Source: Mrakia gelida
Taxonomy: Eukaryota; Basidiomycota; Tremellomycetes; Cystofilobasidiales; Mrakiaceae
DNA length: 64,000 nucleotides
Assembly: GCA_024345305.1 (NCBI GenBank)
Contig: BRON01000015.1
Location: 186,001-250,000 of the forward strand
Direction: 5' to 3'
A program made the translations under genes and the position numbers. The notes under the pieces are model-generated. The model saw nothing but the letters and a program-made list of their open reading frames with translations, did not search any database and was not told the DNA's origin. Shown here piece by piece: positions 31,470 to 41,461 of this stretch; the stretch's first letter is position 1, and each line of letters begins with the position of its first letter.

Positions 31470-34400
31470 ATGTCCGACGACCACTCCTCACCCACCGAGA
31501 AGAACGCTCACCTCCCTTCGAACGAGAAGACGTACGATCCTGAGTCCCTCGACGAGATCGAACCCGAAAGACTTCCCGCTGGAGTCTTGAAGGTCGAGGC
31601 CGCTCAAGCTGTTTGGTCCAAGCACGCTAAGTGGGGACTATGGTTCGGGTGAGTCTCTGAGAGAAGAGGGAAGGAAGGAGGAAAAGGGAGGAAGGAGAGG
31701 AGGAGGACTAAAGGTCAACCAATCCTCGTCGGGGCTGGGCGGCGAAAGGTCGTCCACACGAGGCTCGAAACTGAAACTCTTCTCGCCTTTCCTTCTTCTT
31801 TCTTGGCTGCCAGACTCGCTCTCTCCTGCTTCGTCTACAGTCTTGATGGATCTACGGTACGTTGAAACCGAATTACCTCAACCTCTCGCGCGACGAGGCT
31901 GGGCGTCGCTGAAGTCGAACCACTGTCCTAATCGCCCTCTTCTTCCCCTCCTTCGCTCTCGCTGCCAACCTTCCATCAATCTCGTGCTACACCTAGACTT
32001 GGCAATACCTCTACATCGCGACGTGAGTCTTCAGCTTCCCCGTCTCGAACCCCAAGCCTCTTGTTCAGCCGACTGAAATCTCTCGTTCCGTTTTCCTCCC
32101 TCCTCCCCACTCGTCGTTCTCGATCTTCTTCAGCTCTGCCGTTCTGAAGCACTCGCTCTCGGGAACCGTCTCCACTGCTGGAGCCATCATCATCGCTGTG
32201 TGAGCCTGCATCTTCGGTCCCGCGCGTTCAAGTCTGAAACGCGTCGCGTTTTTCTGTCGCTCATCCTCTTCTTTCCATTCTGATCTCTTCTTCAGCGGAA
32301 AGCCTTTGATGGCCAAGTCTGCTGATACCTTCGGTCGAGCTGGTGGGTCTCTCCTCTACATCAAAGCCCTTCGAAGCCTCCCGACTCGCTGACCTTTCGA
32401 GCTTTCTCTCCTCAGAAACCTACGTCGTCGTCCTCTTCTCCTACGTTCTTGGATACATCCTCAACGCCTCTGCAAAGAACATCGGAATGATTGCTGCTGG
32501 AACTATCTTCTACTCCCTCGGTGAGTCATGACTGAGCTCTCGTCAAAGTGTTTTGCGTCTTCGTCTCTCTCGACGTCAACTCCAGGCTGAACTCCTCCTT
32601 CTCTATCCCTCTCGCGTTCCTTCAGGTTATACTGGACTTCAGATCCTCACGCAAGTCGTGCTTGCCGATACCACTACTCTCAGGTGGCGAGGAGGTACGC
32701 CTTATCGCAGTCCTATCCATTTCTTTGTTCGCGTCGAGCTGATCTCAACTCTCTCACATCACAGTCGCTGGAGGTCTCGTCTCTCTCCCCTTCGTTGTCA
32801 ACGGACTCGTCGCTGCTGAGATTGCTCAGGGTATCCTCGGACCTGATGGAGGAGGATGGCGATGGGGTCAGTCTCGTCTCCTCTTTCTACCGTTGTCGTC
32901 GGGTCGAGCTCGAAACCTCGTCGGATCGATTCGAGCAAACTGACAAACGCACCTGGTGCTTCCACTTCTTTGTTTTCCTAAACCAAAACAGGTTACGGAA
33001 TGTTCGCCATCCTTGTGAGTCATCGAAGAACGACGCGCTTCAATCGCTGAGCATTTACTGACGCGTCGCGGCATTCCCGTTCCACAGATCCCTGCTTGCT
33101 TGGCTCCCGTTATCGGATCTCTCTTCTGGGGTCAACACAAGGCGAAGAAGCTCGCGATCCTCCAGAACACTCGATCTGTTAGGAGGAGCCCGATCGTCGT
33201 CGCAAAGGAAATCTTCGTCGACATGGACGTGAGTTCCATCTTCGCTCCTCATCCCGCTCCTCCCCTTTCTTCTCGAGCTTGAGCTGATTCTCCTGCCTTC
33301 TTCTAGACCGTCGGTCTTGTTCTCATCGCAGCGTCTCTCGCCCTCGTACTTCTTCCTCTTGGGCTGGCGAGGTCGGCGAGTCAGGGCTGGAAGACTCCCT
33401 CGATGTGAGTCGTTTTCCTTGCTCATCGCCGCTCTTGTCTTCCTCACCCCTTCGAGTGAGACTGACATCCTTTCTACCTCACCTTCAGGATCGCCATGAT
33501 TGTTGTGAGTCCAAAGGCCTCTTGAGAGCGCTCGTTCGTCGACGCGTCGCCTGACGCCTCGTTTTCTTTTCCCAGATCGGAATTGTGCTCTTCCCGATCT
33601 TCGTCGTTTGGGAGTGGAAGTTCGCCAAGGTTCCTCTCGCTCCTCCTCGATTCTTCAAGTCCAAGACCATCGTCGCAGCCTGCGCTATCGGATTCCTCGA
33701 CTTCGTCTCGTGAGTTCAGCGTTGACTTCGAAAAGGCGAATCGAGTTGCGCTGACGGTCTTCTTCCCTCACCTCTCGCTATCAGCTTCTACCTCCAATAC
33801 ACCTACCAGTACTCCTTCGTCGCGGTCGTCAAGTACAAGTGAGTTCGATAAATGCATCGGAGGCTTCGAAACCGCCTCGTCCCGTCGAGCTGACCTTGCC
33901 TCTTCCCCGTTTCCTCGAATCTCAGCTGGACCTACCGATACCTCACCTACTTCTCTCTCACGCAAACGATCGCTCTCACCGTCTTCGCTCTGCTCGGAGG
34001 ATTCATCATGGCCGCTACCCGACGATACAAGGTGAGCGCATCGTCTTTCTAGTGTTCGAGTGAAACCGCGAGATTTCGACGCGTCTTCCCTTGCTGACTC
34101 TTCACTTCCCCCTCTCCCCTCCTCTTCTCAAAGTGGCTCATGTTCACCGGTCTTCTCATTCGTTTGCTCGGTGTCGGACTCATGATCCACTCTCGAGGCG
34201 CGAAAGGTTCTGATGCTGAGGTTCGGCGCCTCGCGAAACCGCTTCGCCCTCTCCTCGCCCATCTTGAGCCTCGAAGTCTGACCCTTCCTTTCGCTTCATT
34301 CCCATCAATTTCAGATCGTCATGTGTCAAGTTCTCCAGGGTCTCGGAGGAGGATTCGCTGCCATCACCCTGCAGGTCTCCGCTCAGGCTGGAGTCGTCCA

Positions 34401-35272
34401 CGCCGACGTTCGTCTTCCCCAGTTCTTCCCTTTCCTTTTCGAGAGCCGAACATCTCGCTGACGTCTTCCTCTCTCACTCTCCAGGTCGCCACTGTTACTG
34501 CGCTCGTTCTTCTCATCAGTGAGCCCAAGAACTCACCTCGCCTCGGTTTGAACTCGACACGTTCGCTGACTTCGATTTCGAACTCTCTTCCCTCCCTCCT
34601 CAGCTGAGATCGGAAACTCTGTCGGAAGCGCCATCGCTACCGCTGTTTGGACTAACCAGATGCCTAAGCAGCTTGCTCTCCACGTTCGTGCACCCTCCCA
34701 TCCCTCTCGCTCTCCCTCGAGTTGATCTCGATTCCTGACCTCAGTACTCTTCCTACTTCAGGTTCCTGGAAACAACGCGACCCTGAACGCCCTTCTCTTT
34801 GGATCCATCACCAACATCATGACCTGTGAGTCTGCAGCGAACGCTGTCGGCTCAGCTCTCTCGCTCTCGACGCAAACTGACTTCAATTTCGTTCTGTTTT
34901 GCAGACCCCATCGACGACCCCATCCGAGTCGGAGCCATCAACGCCTACGAGGTCGTCATGAAGAACCTCGTTATTGGAGCGACCGTAGTCGGTGAGCTCA
35001 GTCTATCTCTCTACTCGTTCTGCTCTACTCGCTCGAGATCGACGAGAGTCGAGGCGCGTCGCTGATCCATCGACCCCGCTCATCTTCTCCTTCCTCCTTC
35101 AGCCGTCGTTCCTCCCTTCATCTGCTTCTTCTTCACTCGGGACCTGCCTCTCATCGACGCTCAGAATGCGCTCGATGGAAAGACTGGAGCTGGAGAGAAA
35201 ACGGGAGAGGGACTTGTCGAGACCCCCGAGCATCTCCCCACCGTCGCCCACGACTCTCGAATCCAGCACTAG
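31470..35272 (+). CDS. siderophore-iron transporter (MFS, Sit1/Arn/MirB type), copy 2
   Basis: ATG at 31470 (MSDDHSSPTEKNAHLPSNEK) to TAG at 35270-35272. It is a tandem paralog of the preceding gene with the same intron positions. Shared landmarks: GVLKVEAAQAVWS, GKPLMAKSADTFGRAETYVV, YVLGYILNASAKNIGMIAAG, LQILTQVVLADTTTLRWRG, YLQYTYQYSFVAVV, GLLIRLLGVGLMIHSRG, IGNSVGSAIATAVWTNQMP, and DLPLIDAQNALDGKTGAGEK. Differences cluster in the N-terminal tail and in the loop between helices 6 and 7 (LAILQNTRSVRRSPIVVAKE against AVIEPKGPRRSFVVASK). Exons are highly similar while introns have largely diverged. A different siderophore preference is possible but not shown. Confidence 0.92.
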
Positions 35273-35780
35273 ATGTGCTGCGGCTCCTCTAGGCTTATTC
35301 TGTCTAGCTATCTAACAACTCCTCACCTCTCGTGCTCCCTCTCTATAATCCTTAGCTTCGCCGTTCGTTTTGGCTCTCGCCCTTGTCTTTCTCTATGATC
35401 CTTCCTTCTTTCCTGCGATCTCGTCTCCAAGGCAATACGACGCTTAACACGCGATCCCTCTGATTCGCAGGCTGGACTTGCCTCTCAGGTGAGTAGAGTT
35501 GCGTCTTCAGTTGAGGAGAGTCGAGACGTCGAAGTCAGTCGCGTCGTCGAATCGACCTGACGTCTTCCTCAACGAGACTTCTCCTAGCCCTCAATTTCAT
35601 CCTCGCCTTCATCATGAGCTGAGCGCATGATTACAACTGTCCGTCGACTATCCAGCCTTCGAAAATATTCCTCCTATGAGGCTGCTGTGCGAAAGAGACG
35701 TCAGCTGACGGAATCTCGATCCCGCTGCCCTCTCCTTTCCCTCCTTCCTCCCAAATCACCACCCTCTCCCTTCCCCCACC
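35273..35780. other. gap between siderophore transporter 2 and NmrA-like gene 3
   Basis: 3' flank of the transporter and promoter of the NmrA-like gene. A GTGAGTAG...CTGACG...CTAG pattern around 35488-35588 could be a 5'-UTR intron. No gene seen. Confidence 0.4.
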
Positions 35781-37055
35781 ATGTCCAACTACAGAAAGAT
35801 CCCCATCGCCGGAGGACTTACCTCTCAATCCGCCATCTCAGCATCCCTCGTCCCATCTCTCTTCTCTCCCTTTTCTTCGCCCTACGATTCAACTGGAGCT
35901 GACTTCCTCGTCTTCTTCCTCTCTTCTTACGACTTACGCCAGGTGAACAGTCAAGCAGCGAAGGAGCTCGCTTCTTCCGGAGCGAAGATCGTCGAAGTCG
36001 ACTACACTGATCCCTCCTCGCTCGAAAAGGCTCTTCACGGAATCGACGTCGTCATCTCTACTCTCGCAGGAGCTGGATTTGAACAGCAGCTTCCTTTGGC
36101 GAAGGCTAGCAAGGCGGCGGGGGTCAAACTCTTCGTTCCGAGGTGAGCTCAGCTCGCGCGCGTCTCGATCTCCTTTTCACTCATCCCTCCAATCTTCTTC
36201 GGGAGCACTCCGTGGAGCTGAGCTGACGAGGTTATTTCTATGGCTCTCCCAGTGAGTTCGGGAACGACACTACCACTCTCGAGCCCGACAACCCTCTCTG
36301 GGGAAAGACGGCTCTTCAGGCTGAGCTTCGAAATCTCGAGCTCCCTTACCTTCTTCTCTTCAACGGCTTCTGTGAGTCACGTTTGGCTGCTAGACTCGTT
36401 TCTATACTCGTGTAGTCTCGTTCTGACGCGAAAACTCCCATTGCTTCCACTCAAACCTTCTCAAGTCATGGATTGGGTCGTTCCCGTCGAGCTCGAGTTC
36501 GTGGTCCACTCAGCTTTCCTTTCCTCCTCTTCACTCTTCGACGTCTCAACTGACACCTCTTTCTTCTTTTCCCAACAGAGTCAAGGATAACGAGATCATC
36601 ATCATCGGAGAAGGGAAAGCCGACATCTCCTTCACCACGAGAGACGACGTCGCGTCGTTTTTGAGCTACATCCTCCTCAGTTCGTCTCCTCCTCCGCTCC
36701 CTCCTCCCCCTTTTGACGAGTCTCAGCCTCATACGAGTTGAACCTGAGGTGACGTCCCTCTCCCGTCTTTTATCTCGCAGATCTTCCTCCCTCTCGACTC
36801 GAAGGAGCGACCTTCCCCATCGAGGGCTCGCGAACCAACCTCCTCGCCCTCTCCGATCTCCTCCTCGCTAAGAACCCCAACGCTACCGTCGTCCACAAAT
36901 CGCACGAGTGGGCTCTGAAGAGATTCGTCCAGGAAGGAGACTTCGTCGCCTGGCTGAAGGTGATGTGGGACAAGGGGGAGGGAGACGTCGGCGACAAGTT
37001 GGCGAACGGAGTTTTCGAGGGATGGAACCCGAAGAAGGTGAGGGAGTTCTTCTGA
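35781..37055 (+). CDS. NmrA-like protein lacking the beta2/NADP exon (possibly decaying)
   Basis: ATG at 35781 (MSNYRKIPIAGGLTSQSAIS) to TGA at 37053-37055. Exon 1 ends SASL, but the next recognisable exon (NSQAAKELASSGAKIVEVDY) corresponds to the third exon of the paralog at 15357-16679. The 21-residue exon coding beta2 and the LGR segment is not found in the intervening ~95 bp. The rest is intact: TDPSSLEKALHGIDVVISTL, LFVPR, EFGNDTTTLEPDNPLWG, YLLLFNGFFMDWVVPVELE, DNEIIIIGEGKADISFTTR, and the end WNPKKVREFF. Loss of beta2 should disturb the dinucleotide fold, so the product may be inactive or have another role. Confidence 0.7.
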
Positions 37056-37724
37056 AGGAGAAGCGCTGTAGCCACCCTACTTGATTTGACTCGAGCTGGG
37101 CGTTGATTGATGAGTTCTGATGCCGAGTTGATCATTGTCCCTCGACGCGTCGACTCTCGTTCGATTCCAGACGCTCCTCCCCTGAGCCGTCTTTCTCAAG
37201 CTGTCGCACCCAGTCGAATGCAACAGAACAGCGAGAAGATCCGTTCGGATCGGACTAGACCTAGCTAGCTATCTAGCGATGAAGAGATCTAGCGTTCAAA
37301 GGAAAGCTGGACGCAGACCCCTCTCCTCCTCTGGTGCGTCGACGCAAATGACCTCCTCCTGCCACGTTCGTGCCAGCGACAGGTACAGTCCCAGAACATG
37401 CACCCCTATACGAGGAGACATCGGCTTCGCTTCGCCTCTCTTGGATGGAAGGGAAGAAGAAACGGGACGAAGTCAGCCAGCCGAAAGGCGAAAGGAGCAC
37501 GAGATAAAACGACGAGGATGAAGAGCTCACGTTGCAGCATCGTGAGGAGTAGTGGACTACCTTCATCCGTACGAGAAGGTGACTGTGAACGATGTCCATA
37601 AGGCGAGATGAGAAGAAAGTCGAAGAGGGAGCGAGTCAGCCGACGCGTCGAGAGAACGAGAAGAAGGACGAAGAGGTCTGCTCACAGATCAACGTCGAGC
37701 GTTGAGCGTCGACCGAGTCGTAGC
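37056..37724 (-). other. 3' region of ALG13 with two consensus introns
   Basis: Downstream of the ALG13 stop (minus strand) there are two perfect-looking introns: about 37684-37582 (GTGAGC...CGACGCGTCGGCTGAC...CACAG) and about 37528-37440 (GTGAGC...GCTGAC...CCAAG). Either the ALG13 transcript has a spliced 3' UTR or an extra small gene lies here; the encoded peptides are not recognisable. GACGCGTC also at about 37144 near the NmrA-like 3' end. Confidence 0.4.
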
Positions 37725-38453
37725 TCATTCCGAGTACCCCATCTCCTGGTTCAAGACGTCGAGGAACGCTCCGTGCTTCGGTGGAGGGAAGGATTCGAGC
37801 TCGACGAGTCCGACTTGACGGATCGTTTCGGCGAGGGTTCTGCAACAGGTCAAGGAGGGAGGAGTGAGCTTCTCGTGCCTTGGAAAGAAATGAGGAGACG
37901 AAGAACTCACTCAGGAGTAGCTACGAGGAGGTAGTTCCGTTCACTGAGCGTCTGAGCGAGCTCTGACTGGTGGTTGTCCATGAGTGAGAGGTTGACGACG
38001 ACGATGAGTGGTTTGTCGAGTCGAAGGGCGGTGAGGATCGAGCCGGCGCCTTGGGAGGGAGAGGAAAGAGAAGAAAGTCAGTCACGGAAGCAAAGATAAG
38101 GATGTGAGGAAGACCAGAGGATGAGAAGGGTCGAGAGGAGAGAGAAAGAGAGAGAGCAAGAACGACTTGAGCTCACCAGCATGCGAAACGACGAGATCTG
38201 CCTCCCTCACACACGCTTCCACTCCATCTTTGAACTTGAAAGTCTCGACCTCTAGACCTCTCGGAGCGTCTTCACTCGACCGGGAAGAAGAAAGTGGCGA
38301 GTTTCCATGCTGAACGACGAGACGGGTGAATCCTTTGGAGGCGAGAGCGGCGAGGGAGGAAGGAGCGAGGATCGAGTGAACGAGGCCGTCAAACGAGGTC
38401 GAACCGACGGTGACGAAGCAGGTTTTCTTGGAGGGGTGAGGAGACGTAGCCAT
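37725..38453 (-). CDS. ALG13: UDP-GlcNAc transferase catalytic subunit Alg13
   Basis: Minus strand. Start taken at [20 protein letters not shown] (38453); an in-frame Met seven codons upstream (38474) is an alternative. Exon 1 carries [25 protein letters not shown] and [15 protein letters not shown]; exon 2 carries [34 protein letters not shown] and LLVATPE; exon 3 ends [16 protein letters not shown] before TGA at 37725. FVTVGxTxFDxL and the VSHAGxGS...KPLIVVxN...NHQxELA series are the Alg13 signature. With membrane-anchored Alg14 it adds the second GlcNAc to dolichol-PP-GlcNAc on the cytosolic ER face. Size (about 190 residues) fits. Confidence 0.9.
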
Positions 38454-38887
38454 ATTGCGAGCGCGACGAGTCATAGGTTGAAGAGAAGGAGCGAAGAAGG
38501 GAGAAGGAGGGGAGGAGGGAGGGGGAAGGAAGGGAGAGGTGAGCTTGAGGGAGGGAGGGCGTCTTTGCTGGCTCGTTGGTCGACCGCGTGAAGGTTTTGA
38601 TGATAGCTGAGCTCCTCGACGGAAGCAAGAGTCTTAAAGGTGTCGAAGGGAAGGTTTTCCGACCTTCAGAGAAAAGAAGAGGATGGCCGGCTGAGGCAAA
38701 GAGCGAAGGAGCGGTCTCGCTTCAAGTTGACGTCGAACCATCAGCATCTCCTTCCCTTCCTTCCCTTCCTTTCCCCTCCTTTTCTTCCCTTCGACAAAGA
38801 TCCAGACCTCAGGTACATACTTCTGTACTCGTCTTCGCTCCTTCGCCCCTCGCTGACGCGTTTTCCCTCTCGTTTCCACCCAGAACG
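38454..38887. other. divergent promoter between ALG13 and the F-box gene
   Basis: 434 bp between opposed start codons. CT-rich on the plus side, with a possible 5'-UTR acceptor (CACCCAG) just before the ATG at 38888 and ACGCGT at about 38858. Nothing else seen. Confidence 0.4.
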
Positions 38888-41086
38888 ATGCCTCAAGACG
38901 AATCCTCCAACGGCTCAACCTCCCCTCCTTCCTCTCTCTTGGATGTCGTCTCTCCTCCTCCCGTCAAGAAGCGCAGCAGACGAGCTTCTTCTCTGCCAGT
39001 CGAACTCTGGACCATCATTCTGAAGATGCTGGAAGAGGACAGTGGAGTGAGGGCGGTGAAGGATCTCTTGACGGTCTCGAGACAGTTTTACCATGTGAGT
39101 CTCTTCGCTCCCTCCTGTCATCTCGAGAAGATTCCGGATTGGTGGATGAATGCCCAGTAGAGACATACATGCGACCCTCTCCGAGTGCGAGAGACTTCAG
39201 TCGGAGAAGAAGTCCTCCCTCGCTCGAGGCACTGGATGTCGACGCGTCACTCACCCGTTCCTTCCTTCCTTCCTTGCTTCTGTCCTCTCTTTTTACAGAT
39301 CTCTAGAAAGATGGTTTACAAGAGAGTCTTTGTTTGGAACGTTCGAGCCTTTGAACGACTCTTGTTCATCTCTCAGCAGAGTCACCTCGCTCGCCTCGTC
39401 AGGTTCGCCATCCGATCTTTGGTGTCCATCATCGCCATCGCGTGGTGTCCATCATCGCCATCGCGTTCTTGTAAATTTCTGACGTGCGTTTATTATTCAT
39501 CCTACAGAAACCTCAAAGTCGACTCGGACTCGATCCTCACTCAAGGTACTCCTCTTTGGGTTCCCGAGAGGCTTGCTCTCCTCTCTCTCGTCCTCAGTCC
39601 CTTCCCAACCTCCTTCACTTCGAGATGGACAACCCCAAAGAGCTCGGATTTTACCTCACTTCACAACTCGAAAGCCCCCTCTACACCCATCCTTCTCTTC
39701 GAACGTTCACCTCAGCAAACTGGCAGGACAAGCGGAACCCCCTTCAACCGTCGTTCTCTCGCGACCCGTCCTCGTCCCCGCTCGTCGTGCCAACCCTCAC
39801 CTACCGTGCAACCAAAACCAACCTTACCTACCCTGACCGTCACATCCCAAGCGTCTTCCTCCCCCGAATCGGACCCTACCTTCACCACTTCAACATCCGC
39901 GTCCAAACCTTCGAGCTGAAGATCCATTCCCAGACCACCAACCTCGGCCTCCATCCTCTTCGTCTCCTCCTCTCCACCTCGATCCCAGGTCTTCAAAATC
40001 TTCGAGTAGTACTTCGACGAGGAGATTCCTACCCAGACTTCGTCCGCAACGGCAATTGGATCTCTCGCTTCCTCGAAACGAATCCCAACATCGCGTCCGT
40101 CGAGTTCGAGTCGGAAGAGTACGACTCGAGGGCAGCAGAGATCTGGTTCCCGTCGCAGGGTCTCGCCAGAGTAAAGGGAATGGAAGGGTCGTCGTCTGAG
40201 GAACTCCAGGAATGGTGGAACTGGATGCCGTTGTGGAGACTGAGACTCGAACCTTGTCGCTCGTTGACGTTCGACGGCTGGGAGTTGACGGGTTTGGAAG
40301 CCTGCTGGCACGGCGCTGCTCCCGTCGTTCTTCAAGATGCTGGCTGAGCGTGTCCCTACTCTTTAGGACCTTCTGATCACTGGGCTGTATGATCTGGGCG
40401 AGGTAAGTGAGAGCGGGACGACGCACCTCAGTCCTCAACTTTCGCTCAACTGACTCTCCTCCTTCCTTCTTTCTCTTCCTCAGCTTTCCGAGTACCTCGT
40501 TCCCTTACAACAACTCCCACGCCTCAGAAGCCTTGGCCTCTCGGATGCCTACACCATGCCCACGGTCGCGTTCTGCCATCACGTCGCCGAAGCGCTGAAG
40601 GAGGAGTTGGAACGCAACGTCGATTCCCTCGCCGTCGCCGGAAACGAACCATCCTCCTCCCTCTCCTCCTCCAACCTCTCGAAGCAGCCCACCCACCAGG
40701 AAGCCAACCCTCTTCAGACCGAGGACCCTCACCACCTTCTCGACCTCCTCCTCGCGAGCGGACTCCTCGAAGTCGGTTCAGCCCTCGACGTCGTTGAGGC
40801 TCGAATCCTCGATTGGATCGCCATCGCCGAAGCCGTACCCTCTCTCGAACAAATCAGGTACAAGCTCATGGAGAGCACAGGGGCGAGCGGGAATGGGTAC
40901 GTTCAGTGGATCGTCGAACGATCTCCTTCGACGTACGGAACGCGTCTTCGAGAGGATCCGATCCACGATCGGTCGGGGAAGCACGACTTGTACGAGGAGT
41001 TCTGTTCGTGCGAGGCGCCTTTGTTCCGGAAGCTGCTGAACGTGAGGGTTGCGGAGTTGCAGCGGTTCCTGCTCGAGTCGCGTTGA
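38888..41086 (+). pseudogene. F-box/LRR gene with frameshifts and an in-frame TAG
   Basis: ATG at 38888; Lys/Arg-rich start, then F-box ASSLPVELWTIILKMLEED and TVSRQFYH, an intron of about 205 bp (with GACGCGTC), and KMVYKRVFVWNVRAFERLLF. An intron from about 39402 to 39508 contains a 23-bp tandem duplication. After it, RNLKVDSDSILT...ALLSLVLS is in one frame while the expected continuation NLLHFEMDNPKELGFYLTSQ is in another, consistent with loss of one C near 39605. LRR-like sequence then runs open to about 40300, where a deletion and shift separate GWELTGLEACWHG from KMLAERVPTL, followed by TAG at 40364-40366 (paralog: L-E-E-L). The last exon (LSEYLVPLQQLPRL...FLLESR, stop 41084-41086) is intact. 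A consensus intron follows the stop. The truncated fragment at 2527-3751 is its closest relative here. Confidence 0.7.
39420..39465 (+). repeat. 23-bp perfect tandem duplication (two units) inside an intron
   Basis: The 23-base unit starting TGGTGTCCATCATCGCC occurs twice back to back (39420-39442 and 39443-39465). It sits within the intron whose branch site is CTGAC at about 39480, so it lengthens the intron without touching coding sequence. Confidence 0.9.
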
Positions 41087-41461
41087 GCTCGTCGGTGAGT
41101 TGCTTTCGTTCTTCTCGTCTCGTCTCGTCGCGTCGAGCTTCGCTGACCTCTCGCTCCCGTTCTTTCCCCGCTTCCTCTCAGTCCACCGAGTCGAAACGAA
41201 GGAGAGAGAGACGTCGTCGAGGAGCCTTGCTTTCTCGGATCTTATCGAGGGGATGGTCTTGCTGTTGACTTTGGGTTGAGCTAGCTGGTCGATGGGATGT
41301 CCGTTCGTCCCCGTTCCAACTTTGGTTCGTCTCGACGAGCTCGTCCTCGACCGACAGATGCACTCTCTCTCTCTTCCCATCATCAACGAAATCAACACGA
41401 GATCGAAATCGAAGTTTACAGCAGAAAACACATATCTAATCCCCGAGCAAGCAAGCAGAGC
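41087..41461. other. convergent 3' flanks of the F-box gene and VPS52
   Basis: Holds the 3'-UTR intron of the F-box gene (GTGAGTTGC...CGCTGACC...CTCAG, about 41094-41180). No gene seen. Confidence 0.45.

Noticed and set aside
39420..39465. 23-bp duplication as a frameshift in the F-box gene
   Set aside because: Donor, branch site and acceptor around it show it lies inside an intron, so it does not change the protein.
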